Assembly (NCBI GenBank): GCA_947652605.1
Contig: OX393578.1
Span: 41,421,470 to 41,485,469, forward strand
Source of the DNA: Elmis aenea
Lineage: Eukaryota > Arthropoda > Insecta > Coleoptera > Elmidae
Direction of reading: 5' to 3'
DNA: 64,000 bases
In this document: positions 46,101 through 57,678 of the stretch, piece after piece
Position numbering within the stretch: the stretch's first letter is position 1
Layout: each line of letters opens with the position of its first letter
Made by a program: the position numbers and the translations under genes
The notes under the pieces: generated by a model
What the model saw: the letters and a program-made list of their open reading frames with translations, nothing else
The model's database searches: none
What the model was told of the DNA's origin: nothing

Positions 46101-46349
46101 GAGCGCGTTCAGATAACCACAGCGCTGGAGTTGCTGAGCATCAAAATTTCTGAACCGACCCGCTTGGTAACAGCTGAGTTACAGCAAATGTTACGTGCTG
46201 CTCGTTTGACCCATCAGAAATTATTTTCGCTGTGTTGTGTGTAAATATTAGAATCAGCGGTCGGTTCAGGAAATTTGGGCGCTGGTAGTCAACTACACTA
46301 ATCACATTTTACGCTGTAACTTATCCGTTGTGGTTATCTGAACGCGCCC
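46101..46349. mobile_element. MITE with GCGCGTTCAGATAACCACA ends (249 bp)
   Basis: Left GAGCGCGTTCAGATAACCAC mirrors right GTGGTTATCTGAACGCGCCC. The inner TTTCTGAACCGACC is inverted near 46258-46275. Target duplication not resolved, so superfamily unassigned. Confidence 0.65.
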
Positions 46350-46499
46350 ATTGTATAGGTATCTGAGGTATTTTCAAATAACTTTAATTTATTAGACGAG
46401 CGTTCTGCACTGGCCATAGTTACCTGAAGTATTAATAAATTCCAAAAGCAATGTAATATTAGGGAAAATTTTATAATAATTATTTTTTGTGCGATCGTA

Positions 46500-46870
46500 C
46501 TAGAAACAGCTGTTTGACGGACGCGTTAGCAGCCATAAAGTACTGCATTACCGGCGTTATCCTTAGCAACGGCCTAAAAAATAAACTTTTCAGGCCGTTA
46601 CCCTTAGCAACGGCCTGAAAAGTAACTTTTTCGGCCGCTACAGCGTAAATTTGCATTAAAGCTAACAGCATACGCCGTCATCTGTCAGTGACAGAATGTC
46701 ACGTAGTTTCTAACCTATATTTTTGAAAAATACTAAAAATTTAAATTGTTTTTAATTCTATCGCACAAAAAATGTAATATGCACCTCGGCCAAAACGTAC
46801 TTTTTCGGCCTTGCCTGTTTGCAGCAAACCAGACGCGGCCGAAAAAGTTACACTTTTGGCCTTGATACAT
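46500..46870. repeat. Cluster of TTTTTCGGCC and GGCCGTTAC motifs
   Basis: CCTTAGCAACGGCCT occurs twice in tandem (about 46561 and 46610). AGTAACTTTTTCGGCC and its inverse recur to 46870. Probably subterminal repeats of an unrecognised DNA element. The 63-codon minus-strand frame within it is not supported. Confidence 0.4.
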
Positions 46871-47239
46871 AAATAACTATTATAGGACAAATTTCAGCAG
46901 GTAATGGTTTGATTTTGAATGGGAATTTTTATTTTATTACAGTTTATATTAAATAAATTCGTTTGTAAATTCTTTATCTTCACTTAGATATTTAGAACAT
47001 CCAAAAGTTTTCACAAAGTTTGTTTACATAATTCTTTTAATAGTTCAGGAGAGCAATTTTCTTTGACTAAAAAATACAATATTTTATAATCTTTTAAAAT
47101 TTAAGAAAGATAAGGGGATAAAACAAAAAAATCTTTTAATTTCTACATGATCATCTAAAGTTTTATCAGCACCTATCTCTTTAAAAAAAACGTGTTTGAT
47201 GCGATAGGTAGGAAACTTCGCACTTCCACCTAGTTTTTG

Positions 47240-47620
47240 AACAATTGTTTTACTTTTTGTTGATGATTTTTCAAATTCAGTATTCTTAATGTTAAGGTAC
47301 GTGTTACGATGATCTTTTTGCTTCGGTCCACCTCTTTGGTTGCTTCATAAGCTTTTTGGCTAACCTTTCTTCTTTATTCCTATAAATGTGACCCAATCAT
47401 ACCAGCTATCTTTCTTGTATTTTGGTTTTAACTGATTTTATTTTTAATTGTTCTCTATATGTTTTATTTCTGATCCGGTCTTTTTTGGTTTTTCCTTGAA
47501 TTTTTCTTAAGAAATCTCATTTCTGCTGCATTCACACGGCTACTATTTTTGTTCGTGAGTGTTCATTTTCACTACCGTATTAAAGTTCTGGAGTTACTAC
47601 TTTTTTAACCAATTCTACTT
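47240..47620 (-). pseudogene. LINE ORF2 C-terminal relic
   Basis: The minus strand, in shifting frames, reads F-L-R-K-I-Q-G-K-T-K-K-D-R-I-R-N-K, then L-V-W-L-G-H-I-Y-R. This is the usual end of many LINE ORF2 proteins (R-x-D-x-I-R-N ... W-x-G-H). Upstream and downstream parts are too decayed to follow. It is distinct from the LINE at 32250. Confidence 0.65.
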
Positions 47621-48030
47621 TTGTTCGTTTTGGGACTCCAAAAAATGATGATCTTAAACTATTAAATTTAATATTCTTCCTGTTCTTTCACTCATTTCAT
47701 TACACCTAATAAATATTTTTTTTTGGTGGCACATAATCTTTCTTATACATGCAATTTTGAGGCCCTCTGAGTCGCCGCTCGGGTGCGTTGGCCGGCCCTG
47801 CATATATTGCTTAAAATTGAACCAAAACTTTAGTCAAAATACAATCCTTAATGCTCAATAATTAATCGACAATTAACTACAATTGATGTTCATAAATCAA
47901 CGAATTTAGTGCAATACGTAATATAAGTAGTTTTTTTTTCATATTCTTTATAGCATGTCTAATATTTAGCGAGAAATTTTGCTTTTTTAAGCTAGGTTCC
48001 GATTTATTTATGTAACAAGAAATCGTGTCC

Positions 48031-48523
48031 GGAACATTCTTCGCTCACAATTCTTCGCTCACAATTCTTCGCCCACAATTCTTCGCCTCCACAATTCTTC
48101 GCCCACAATTCTTCGCCCACAATTCTTCGCCTACACAATTCATCGCCGCCACAATTCTTCGCCGCCATAATTTTTCGCGGCATACAAGCATATCACAAAC
48201 TTTGTTTGTAAATGTGATTGTTTTTATTTATAACGTCATTTTTACAGATTATTTTACAAAAGGTTAGGTTAGGTCAGGTTAATTTAATTTTTATTCATAC
48301 TATAATAACAACTTTAGTCTAATGTAAAATAATCAGAAAAATTACGTTGTAAATAAAAACAATCACATTTACAAATAAAATTTGTGATATGCTTGTGTGC
48401 GGCGAAAAATTGTGGCGGTGAAGAATTGCGGCGGCGAAGAATTGTGTAGGCGAGGAAATGTGTTCGAAGAATTGTTGAGGCGAAGAATTGTGGAGGAGAA
48501 GAATTGTGGGCGAAGAATGTTCC
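48031..48523. mobile_element. Foldback element with tandem repeats in its arms, copy 2
   Basis: Same structure as 10571-11120: arms begin GGAACATTCTTCGC, contain tandem CACAATTCTTCGCC-type units, then CAAGCATATCACAAA and AATGTGATTGTTTTTATTTA. The centre has a GGTTAGGTTAGGTCAGG tract (about 48263-48280). Arm units differ in number between the two copies and between arms. Confidence 0.75.
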
Positions 48524-49572
48524 TAGACACAAAAATGAGTCCTAGTCAAGTATGTCAAAATTAATTATGGCGTCCGTTTGAAACTAAAAGGTTTATGTCG
48601 AAAAAACAAAAAAGCAAAAAATTTAATAGTCTTTAAATGCAAAAAAAAGTTGCCAGTTAGAAGATTTCACATAATTATAAAAAGTTTATGAATGATAATT
48701 TGACAGTCAAAAAGTAATCTTGCAGTTTAAAAAAAATTTTTGCTGATATTTGCGAACTGTTTTGATATTTGCAAATCAACATGAAGTTTATCAACTTTGT
48801 CAAAATTAACCTTTAAATCTATCTCATGATAATAATAAAGATTCCAACAGTCACCCTCAAATTTTAAATTATCTTTATACTCAAAAACAGAAAAAAGTTA
48901 CTTTGTTTAGTTGGCCATTTATTATAACATTCCAAAAAAATGCACAGTATACTCCATTTAATGAAGTCTTCAGCTATTTTTAATATAGTGATGAAAATCT
49001 TCGTTTACTTTAAATCCTTGAATCATATTGAGGTGTTTACCATTAACGTCATAGTTATCAAAACATTATGTGGATTTTCTTGGAGTAAATTAATACTCTG
49101 TAATTTAGCTTGATGGGATTTTCATGTTATTTAGCTTAATATATGTACAGTCGCAATAGAATATATGTAAATAATGTAAAAATGCGTTTATCGATCAATA
49201 GCTCAAGGTTTCATCATATGGAAAATACGTTTTAAATTTATTTTATATTTGACGTTGTTTTATAACTCTTCACCTAGCACAGAAAGTGCACAAACCCAAA
49301 ACATTGTTTAGATTTTTTTACCTATTTAATCAACAGCAATATTACCTTTGTTTACAATCAGTAGTCTGTTTGCGTTGGAAATGCATATGACTCTAACATA
49401 ATTATTTTAATAAGCAGCTCATAAATTTAGCAAATTATTTGCGAATTAAAAACAACTAATCAGTACGGAATAACCTGTTTGAATAATTTTATGTTAAGCA
49501 TAATCATCTCACTTTTTTATGCACTTATGTTGCATATTGCTGCCCCTTCCGTGGTTGGGGGTATTCCGAAGT
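48524..49572. other. Intergenic AT-rich sequence upstream of the Gly/Trp gene
   Basis: No gene or repeat boundary recognised. Regulatory sequence for the next gene is expected in its right end. Confidence 0.35.
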
Positions 49573-49584
49573 TATATATAAAAA
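49573..49584 (+). promoter_or_regulatory. TATA box of the Gly/Trp-rich peptide gene
   Basis: TATATATAAAAA, 63-74 bp upstream of the ATG at 49647. The start site should be near 49603. Confidence 0.75.
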
Positions 49585-49646
49585 CCGATGTAGGATTTCA
49601 ATTGTTTATTAAAACAAACATTAAAAGTGTATTATATTAGTATAGA

Positions 49647-51468
49647 ATGAGGGTAAGTGTCAATTGAAAGTATTTAAGTTCAATATTTATAGTAATTTAA
49701 TATTTAATACGATGTATAAGGGAATAATTTGTACATTATTCGCATAAAATTACAATTTTAAATGATTTAAGAAACTTTAAAAAAAGCATGTTTATCATAT
49801 GCAAGTTTATATAGATAAATGGGTTATTTATATAATAAATGGATATAAAGTTAAGTTAATATGAAAAAGGTAACCTAATTTTAAAATAGAATTAGTTGCA
49901 GACCATTAAAAAAATTAAATACATTCAAAAACTTGATATACCGAAATACCCACTCCGTGCATAAATATTTTGACGCTCTGGCCAGAATGGAGAACGGCGC
50001 ATTTTGCCTTAATTTTCGAGAAATAAAAAGTCAACAATTTTTTTTAGTATTAATCAATTTAAAAAAATTAAGAATTTGTATTCCTTTAAAAAGGAACATT
50101 TAATGGTTATATATGTTTGAGTCTGTTTTGTTTTACAAAACAGGAAATCGTAAGCACTTAAATCCTGCTTAACAAGTAAACACAGACATTTAAGCCAGGT
50201 AACTTAACTTGAGAAAATCATTGGTTTTTATTTTTTCTTGGTAATGCATGTTCTTTTAAAAGTAAAATTACCTTTATATAGTTTTAATCACACAACTTTT
50301 CTTCCTGTTAATCAGTTTCGTATCACTTACAGTTTGCAACAGTCTGTGTTGTATATCAATAGTATATTTTACAACAAGAGATGAAAGTCCAGTTTTTTTT
50401 GTAAGATTTGCTCACTCGCCGCTTCGCGGTTCGTGAATAAATCTCACTTCACGAAAACAACTGATTTGTGATTTCATCTCGAGTAGTAAATGCTATTTTT
50501 TCTACGAATTTAAAATTGTATTATAGAACGAAAGTTAATGTAAACGAACTAAATGACAATTATTATTATGTAAAGTATTAATTAATCATTTCATTTCCAT
50601 AGCGACACCTCCACACTGACATTGACAGAACTAAAATTATAACCTACAAACGAAGTATATTTAATATTAATTTTTGTCCATTCTTAGGCTTTTACATAAA
50701 ATGGTACATTAAAATTAAATTATTTAATAAGATCATTAACGCAATTTTAGTTTATTATGAGTTTAGCCTAAAAAAAATCGTAAATTTTACAATTTGATTT
50801 TGACATTAGTTTCGCCACTAATGTAAAACAGTAAAATTTCATGTATAGTAGGCACAGTAGGCAGTGAGAAAATGACAACTTTCATATACATGAGTAGAAA
50901 AAATATTTTTATATGGTGTTGTACATCTAAATTATTTTTTTACTTAGATGAAGGTACCTAAAAATTGCATATTATTAATTTAATAATGTATTGAAAATTG
51001 TCAATAGACACAAAAATTAGTATTTTATGCTTACCGTTTAGAGTATTTTTGATTTTAATTATTTGGATCAAAACCTTCTTTTATTTACGTCACTAAGCTA
51101 TTATAGTATATTTGCTGTTTGTTGGTGTTTACAATGATCGGTTGTTAAAAAGATATTAGCATATTTACATTAAACTAAAAGCATGTCTGTTTCAGGGAAT
51201 TATCATTTTAGTACTTTTCTACGTTGCACTTTGCCAGGCATTGCCTGGAGAGAACACCGGAGAAATATTTGAAGCGGCCGAATCTGCTAATCCCCAATGG
51301 GGTGGCTATGGCAGAGGAGGTTGGGGCGGAGGAGGATGGGGAGGAAGAGGAGGATGGGGTGGCGGCGGATGGGGTGGCGGTGGATTGGGTAGAGGGGGAT
51401 GGGGCGGCGGAGGTTGGGGAGGAAGAGGTGGATGGGGTGGCGGTTGGGGACACAGAGGTTATGGATAG
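49647..51468 (+). CDS. Secreted Gly/Trp/Arg-rich peptide (spliced, 92 aa)
   Basis: Exon 1 is 49647-49652 (ATG AGG, donor GTAAGT). Exon 2 is 51196-51468 after acceptor TTTCAG, phase 0. The joined N-terminus M-R-G-I-I-I-L-V-L-F-Y-V-A-L-C-Q-A is a strong signal peptide, with cleavage likely after residue 17. A short acidic spacer (L-P-G-E-N-T-G-E-I-F-E-A-A-E-S-A-N-P) precedes a tail made of W-G-G-G-G and W-G-G-R-G units with no Cys, ending G-H-R-G-Y-G. The A-E-S-A-x-P stretch before the Gly tail recurs in the two genes at 59673 and 62259. Gly/Trp/Arg tails occur in insect antimicrobial, cuticular and adhesive peptides; the sequence alone does not decide. AATAAA at 51645-51650. Confidence 0.85.
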
Positions 51469-51650
51469 AATTATGAACCTTTACACGAAAGTAGTATATT
51501 TTATATTTAAGTTAGAAAAATTGCATTGTGTACTGTCGATGTCTTATAAGTTTTGGTTTGTATATAGTTTTGTGAGAATTAAATGTTTATTTATATAACT
51601 TGGATTTTCAATAGATTATTGTCCATAGAAAGCAATATGTGCAAAATAAA

Positions 51651-52918
51651 ATCACATAAAAGTTTACGTATTGAATAATCTGTCAAAAAATGTAAATATA
51701 ATAAGTTTTAAATTACAAAAAAAAATTCTGGGCGCCGCTTTGATCTAAGTGTTCAAGTTTGTGGTATTAAAAGTAAATGTGCTACTTTAAAATTATCAAA
51801 GAATTGCTAAAGGTGTTTTTAAAACTGTTGCTTGATTATGATTCCCAACCTTCGCAGAGGTAAGAATAAGCAACATAACCAGTTGATCCTCTACCTTCTT
51901 TTATTTTATCCATTTGTGCAACAATTAAGTAATCTAAGTAATTAATGAAGAATATTAATTTTTGCCATAAACTTTATTTAAAAATGTCAAATGCAATGAG
52001 ACGTTATCTAAGAAAACAATGGACAATGGTATCAGGATAGATGCCATAATGCTGGAAACGCAATTATCTATTCCACTTAAAGGGTCATTGTAAATTAATT
52101 ATGAGGGAATTCAATTATTTATAAATGATATACGACACTTTCGTTTTTAAATGATTATTACAAGGAATAACTCGAAAATTGTTGCAGTTAGGTATAGGAA
52201 ACGTTCAGACAGATTGATGCATTAGAAAATGAAAGAAAATTGCTTATTGCATTTGAAAAAAAACGAGTTTTAGTGGTCTGAAGTTATATTAAAAACAAAT
52301 TAAATTTTGGACACCCTGTAAGTATCAATTGCAAACATTCCAGGTAGCACTCCAAGGTTCCTTCTATGCATAATCTAAATTTAAGCGTTTTTTCTTCAAA
52401 AATGGCGGCGGTAGATAATATTAAGCATCACGATGAAAATCAAAAAGTTTTAAAAAAATTTAAGAATTTAAAAAACAACTGCACTTAGGTACAGGGAATG
52501 CTATTAAAAGTTCTTCTAAAATAACGTGTTTAATTTAAAACTGCAATAAAAAATATTCCATTGTATTTGAAATAAGAAAGTAGACTGCAACTTCCGGTAT
52601 TTCTGGTAGTGTCGCCATCTTGAAAATATTTTCATTAAACAGATCAGATGCCATTATGGCCATAACCAAAATTTCAGATCAATACACTTTTTAATTTTTC
52701 ATATACTTTTAAGTACCGGTCTCAATCAATCACCCTGTATAGAGTGTTCGTTTAAAAAAACTAACTTACTCTTTTGAAGTTTGAATATTAGTGCTAGAGT
52801 GGCCTAACCCCATCACAGTAACCAATGAGGAAAGGGCATTTTAAGTTTCAGCTAGTTTTTATATTTTTAAACATACACTTACAAATAATACGCTTTTATA
52901 GTTGGTTATGCTTTAAAC
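51651..52918. other. Intergenic sequence with CACCCTGTA debris
   Basis: Transposon-end-like ACACCCTGTA (52310) and CACCCTGTAT (52732) occur but do not form a clear TIR pair. No gene seen. Confidence 0.35.
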
Positions 52919-53228
52919 CAGAGGTTGGCAAACCGGGGCAAATTACCCCAAGTGGGGTAAAACTGAAATTCTTGGGAGTAATGAGGACTCAATAGACATA
53001 AATAAAATTACATAAAAAAGAAATTCTTTTGTTTCATAATGAGGACATTAATTTATTTTATTGCATTTATTTTATACTTTTTATATTTATAATAGTATTC
53101 TCCTTATAAACAGATTCAATAAACCTTTTGAATTTAAATAATCATTTTCTTCCTTTCAAATCGAAGGGTAACGTCGGCGTAAATAAATATATTTTGGGGT
53201 AATAGTTAAAAAAGTTCCCCAAACCCTG
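52919..53228. mobile_element. hAT MITE (310 bp)
   Basis: Termini CAGAGGTTGGCAAAC and the inverse GTTCCCCAAACCCTG. A perfect 8-bp duplication CTTTAAAC lies at 52911-52918 and 53229-53236. Subterminal TTACCCCAAGTGGGGTAA is palindromic. Non-coding. Confidence 0.8.
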
Positions 53229-55175
53229 CTTTAAACGTTCGATGTTTAATGCACCCAGTAGTACCATACCCACAAAATTGTGATTTAGGTCAGAATAGCT
53301 TTGAAAAAACAGTAAATTACTCTGACGCATTTACAAACTTTTGGTTCAACCCATACTTTACAAGGGGAAATTAAAGTGGGGCGTCTAACGGTAGTAATCA
53401 ATCTGTACTATACATTGCGATTTTGTGGGTTAGGCCATTTTAGCATTAGGCGCCTCATGTGTATTTTTTTAAAAATTTTGTTTAGTCAAAAATCACTATG
53501 ACAATATTGTCTTAAAAAATTTTAAAACGAGCCAAGTTGTGATATATCATTCTTTTTTTAGACACCTGTTTTTGGCAATATTTTTAGAAAAACTTAAATA
53601 ACACGAAAATTAATGATTTTAGATACATAAATCCTATATTTTTAAAAGAGAATTCAATTTTACATCCAAAAATTATAAAATATCCTGTGTTTTGTTAAAA
53701 AAAAAACAAAGTGACGTATCAGTGCGCCAAAACAAAACACGGTGTATAGTTGAAAATTGTTTAATGTTATGTATTAAATGACCACAAACAACTTTTATTT
53801 GTAAAGTATTCACAAGTCGAGATATTCATCCGTTACGTTAGTTTTGTACTCACTTTATAATAACCAAATGCATAAGCTAAATAAAAATGACTAATATCGC
53901 AATAATATTGAATTTTATTCATAGACTCTTTATTTTTTAATTAATATCGCCTGTTGAAAAATATTTAAACCAGTTTAATCTTTTCATTTGTAATACGATA
54001 AGCTTAATTATTTAATTAATAAATAGCAAAAGAGAAATACTTCTTGATAGAAAAACTACGACGTTTAATCTTGGTTATTTTAATAATAAATTTACAAGAC
54101 TTTTAAAAACATATGCGGCAATTTTTTAAAATTCATTTAAGATCAGTATTGAAACTTGTTTTATTTTTTATATTATTAGTATGAAAGGTAGTAGCATAAG
54201 GATTTATACATCATAAAATCAAAAACAATCGTGCAATATAATTATTAATATATTGTTTTTGTGACCGGTATTAAGATTCTAAATGATAACTCAAGAAAGT
54301 AATTAAAATATAGTGTATATTTAAAAAAATTGATATTGTTTTTCCATAATACGAATTGCGTAACTTAGTTAGATTTCATTGCTTACAAAACAATAATATA
54401 TTTTAGACTTTAGCGGTGGTATCTCAGATGCCTTACATTTAATAAAATGGGTTCTTGTAACATATTGCAAAGTTACTTAACTACATAAACAAGTATATTA
54501 CACAAATAACAATCAACAAACTACTTACACTATTTTATTTTCAGAGTAGACTTTTCCATATTTTAGTTTACATGTAGAAAGCGTATTACTTTAAATAACA
54601 TTTTGATATCGTCAGTGATTCATCTCAGACAAAATAAATGCTGTAAAATAGCTGCTTGTTAAGTAAACCAATACTAAATGCAGTTGAAGCATGTTTGTTC
54701 AGAATAGATATTTACAATGAATGATCAATCATCGCTTGTTACAAAAGTTTCTGCACTTGAAAGTTGCCCTTTATGGTACGTGATATAATCTAATAATCCG
54801 TGGATAATGTTCCGTGATGTTACATAAAATGCATTTATATCAAGGTTTTGTTTGAAAAAGAATTAATTAATAACAGTGTTTTGTGAAGATTACTTATATC
54901 ATTCAAGGATATTACAACACCAGAAGAAGTTGACGTAGAATTGTAAATCAATAAAAACTTAATTGAATTGTTTAGTTTAGAAGTACAATTCATAGCACAC
55001 TGTGACTTTTTTATGGGGTTTAATTTTTAAAATCTATTTTGAACATTTTATTTTTGCATACATTTTTGTTGCTTTCGGCTCACAACGGTACAGTTTCTAA
55101 AATCTTACTTACAATTATTAGATCAAGTATTTAATAGGTCAGTATTTAATAGGTCAGTATTTAATTCTTGCTCAT
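53229..55175. other. Intergenic AT-rich region with one MITE relic
   Basis: 53715-53800 (GCGCCAAAACAAAACACGGTG, ACCACAAACAACTTTTAT) matches the interior of the 15796-16050 MITE. 53800-55175 has nothing recognisable. Confidence 0.4.
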
Positions 55176-55445
55176 GACTGAGAACGGAACAAAAACGAAA
55201 ACGTTAAATTATTTAAGTAGAAAATGGGACCAAATCCTTATTTTTCGTTCAAGATTAACAATGAATAAATAATTTCTATTACCGGTTTTATTACTGTTCA
55301 AATTTTATTCATTAAACACATACCTACTGTGATTTACCGTCTGTGCATAGGGGACTCTCCCGATGCTATATCACTTAAAACAAAACAAGTGAGCTTTACT
55401 TTTTTCAGTGTACATTATAGGAAATAGGATATAGATATAGTGTGT
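55176..55445 (-). mobile_element. Partial copy of the LINE-tail-bearing hAT
   Basis: In reverse orientation it shows the GACTGAGAACGGAAC terminus, AACGAAAATAAGG and AACCGGTAAT. It then has the LINE-tail segment TTTACCGTCTGTGCATAGG and GTGAGCTTTAC, matching 37980-38262 across the hAT/LINE junction. The other end is missing. Confidence 0.65.
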
Positions 55446-57106
55446 ACATTTTTATTAAATAAGTTGAGTTGTGTTTTTACACCTGACGGGCGCAAAGTTA
55501 TCCTAAATACAATGTACAAATGTTATTGGGATATGTTCGTATGTTAAATGCCTTTAACAATATGGCGATTATTTTATTTTGCCGCCCATAAGGATTAAAA
55601 CCGAACATACCTCCGTTGACTAAAAAAAACAACTGTTTTACCAGTTCGAATTTGTTTGAATGCAAAAATAATTGTTTAATGTATTTGTTTCTAAGGAAAT
55701 ACTAACAATCATGGGGGCACCTTATTAAACATATAATAGCAAACACAAATATATACATTTAATATAGGTAATTTACATGATAAAAAAAAAAGTTTTTTTA
55801 AATTTGGTACAATTTGTACTGAATAAAAAGTAGTTTGACATGTTAAAAGTATTCTGATTGTTAAATTTTTTTTTAAAACCTTGTATTCTGCTAAAAAGCT
55901 TTTAAATATGAAGTTTTTCATAAGTATCAATAAATAAATTTGGTGGGATATAATCTGATTGTTAAACTAAATTTGAGTAATATTTTTTTGCCATTTGTTA
56001 ATACATTATCAACAAAGATAAAATAAGCAAATAAATGTTTTTATTTATTTATATACCGGGTGATTCAGTTCGACTATCGCACCCTATAACTTTGTTACTT
56101 TATAAGAAAACCTTAATAAACCTTAAAATTTTGCAAATAGCAGAAAATTCTCTATCAAATGACGTTAAAATGTTTTTTTATTACAATAATGCATATCAGA
56201 CTTTTAAAAAAAATACATAAATTACATACATTACATTACAAATCGTGGCAATCTATGTTTTTGACGAGACTTGATTTGGTTACCAATTTATTTATTAGTA
56301 ATTAAATACACGAAATTGTAAATAAATCATCTTAATTTCCTCTTGTAAAGTAAAATTAATTGTGGAAATGCAATAATTCAAGAAATAAATGACAAGTTTT
56401 GACGTTAGTGAAGTGAACAGTCAGTTTTTTCGATTTCCACGGCACTCTATTTGCTTCAATAATGATTAGAAGAAAAAAATTCGGATATATCGAAAAGTAT
56501 GAGTTTTGGATATTGGGCATACTTAACAAAAATGAAGCTCTCTTAAAAACGAATTTGATGGCATAAGAGTATACAGGGGTTCTGTATGTCCTTACCAAAT
56601 TACAACGCTGTAGGCCTACTTCGAAAAATAACTTCAGGAGAATTTTTTTAATAAACACTTTAAACCTTTAAATTTTTTTGTTTTTACTAACGGCCGCATA
56701 AAAACCTGTAGTTTTATATTAATGTAAAGCTAAAATAAAGGCAGTCATAAATATTAAATAAAAAATGAGGTGTTGTATTTGAAATATAAAAGTTGCTATT
56801 AGTTCCAGAGAGGTGACTGTATGATGTATATTTGAAAATATTTTTATCGTGCTCCGAAGAAAAAACTGTATGAAACGGCGTTTGAATCAACTTTTTATCT
56901 CAAACGGATTAGCCACAATCGACTGATCCCGCACTAATGACACCCTGTATATGCTTAAAAGCAATTCGAGAGAAGTAAATTTTCAATTTAATGCTACCAA
57001 AATAAAGATTTTTCGTCGAAAAATCATAAAACATAATTACACAGATTATTATACAAACTGTCTTTAACTACAGCGATCGTGTTTTGTCTACCCAGAGGTT
57101 CTTAAG
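55446..57106. other. Intergenic region, weak repeat signals
   Basis: A possible TA-type element runs from ACCGGGTGATTCAGTTCGAC (56057) to TGACACCCTGTATA (56938-56951), but the terminal match is poor. The remainder is AT-rich and without a supported gene. Confidence 0.3.
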
Positions 57107-57434
57107 GGTAGTTCACACGGTGACATTTAAAGTCGCGACTTTTGATGTCACCGTGTGAACGCCTATTGACGCGATATTGACAGTTCGGCATTTGACGTAA
57201 GCCTACCATATTTTTATATTTTGACAACAGAAAAATAATATGCAATTGTTTGTCATCGATTTCCAATTTATCATGTCCCCAATAGATGTTCCAACGATTT
57301 TAGAGCATTATCAACAAATAGCAACTTAAAAATAATTAGTTGCTCTACAACACTCGATGCTGCAATTACAAGAGCGGCCATTTTTATTTTGAAGTCGCGA
57401 CTTTCAATTTGGGTAGTTCATACGGTGACATTTA
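57107..57434. repeat. GGGTAGTTCACACGGTGACA repeat element (partial)
   Basis: GTAGTTCACACGGTGACATTT followed by AAAGTCGCGACTTT occurs at 57109-57143 and again in direct orientation at 57413-57434 plus 57659-57676, where it is interrupted by a MITE. GATGTCACCGTGTGAACG (57144) is an inverted partner of the first copy. This is probably a DNA-transposon derivative whose right end is lost. Confidence 0.5.
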
Positions 57435-57658
57435 GGCCCGCTGCACACATACGTTTTTCTGCCGTGCGGTAGACGTACGGTGCCGGAGTGCGGCCTAGAG
57501 TAGGTATTAGAAAACATATTGGTTGCTGCACACGTACATCCGTCGCCGCACGGCTGCCGGTCGTCCAAGGAAACGTACGTGTGCATCAAAGCAACTCGAC
57601 ACCGTACGTCTGCCGTGCGGCTGCCGGACGGTAGAAAAACGTACGTGTGCAGCGGGCC
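57435..57658. mobile_element. GGCCCGCTGCACAC MITE (224 bp)
   Basis: TIRs GGCCCGCTGCACACATACG and CGTACGTGTGCAGCGGGCC. Interior rich in ACGTACG and TGCCGTGCGGCTGCCGG. It is flanked by ATTTA on both sides (57430-57434 and 57659-57663). The uninterrupted sibling repeat at 57124-57143 reads GACATTTAAAGTCGCG, which acts as an empty site and confirms that ATTTA was duplicated. Confidence 0.75.
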
Positions 57659-57678
57659 ATTTAAAGTCGCGACTTTAA

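Noticed and set aside
46480..46671. Minus-strand frame containing F-F-R-P-L-L-R, reminiscent of the RPLF motif of the secreted paralogues
   Set aside because: It lies in a TTTTTCGGCC repeat cluster, lacks the Y-R-Q and basic run, and has no signal-peptide exon.
51208..51598. Ser/Thr/Pro-rich minus-strand frame and Glu/Asp/Val-rich plus-strand frame over the Gly/Trp gene
   Set aside because: Shadow frames of the Gly/Trp repeat; no start context or signal peptide fits.
56057..56950. Possible TA-type element between CCGGGTGATTCAG and CACCCTGTATA
   Set aside because: The terminal match is short and interrupted, and inner arms were not found; kept only as a weak note.
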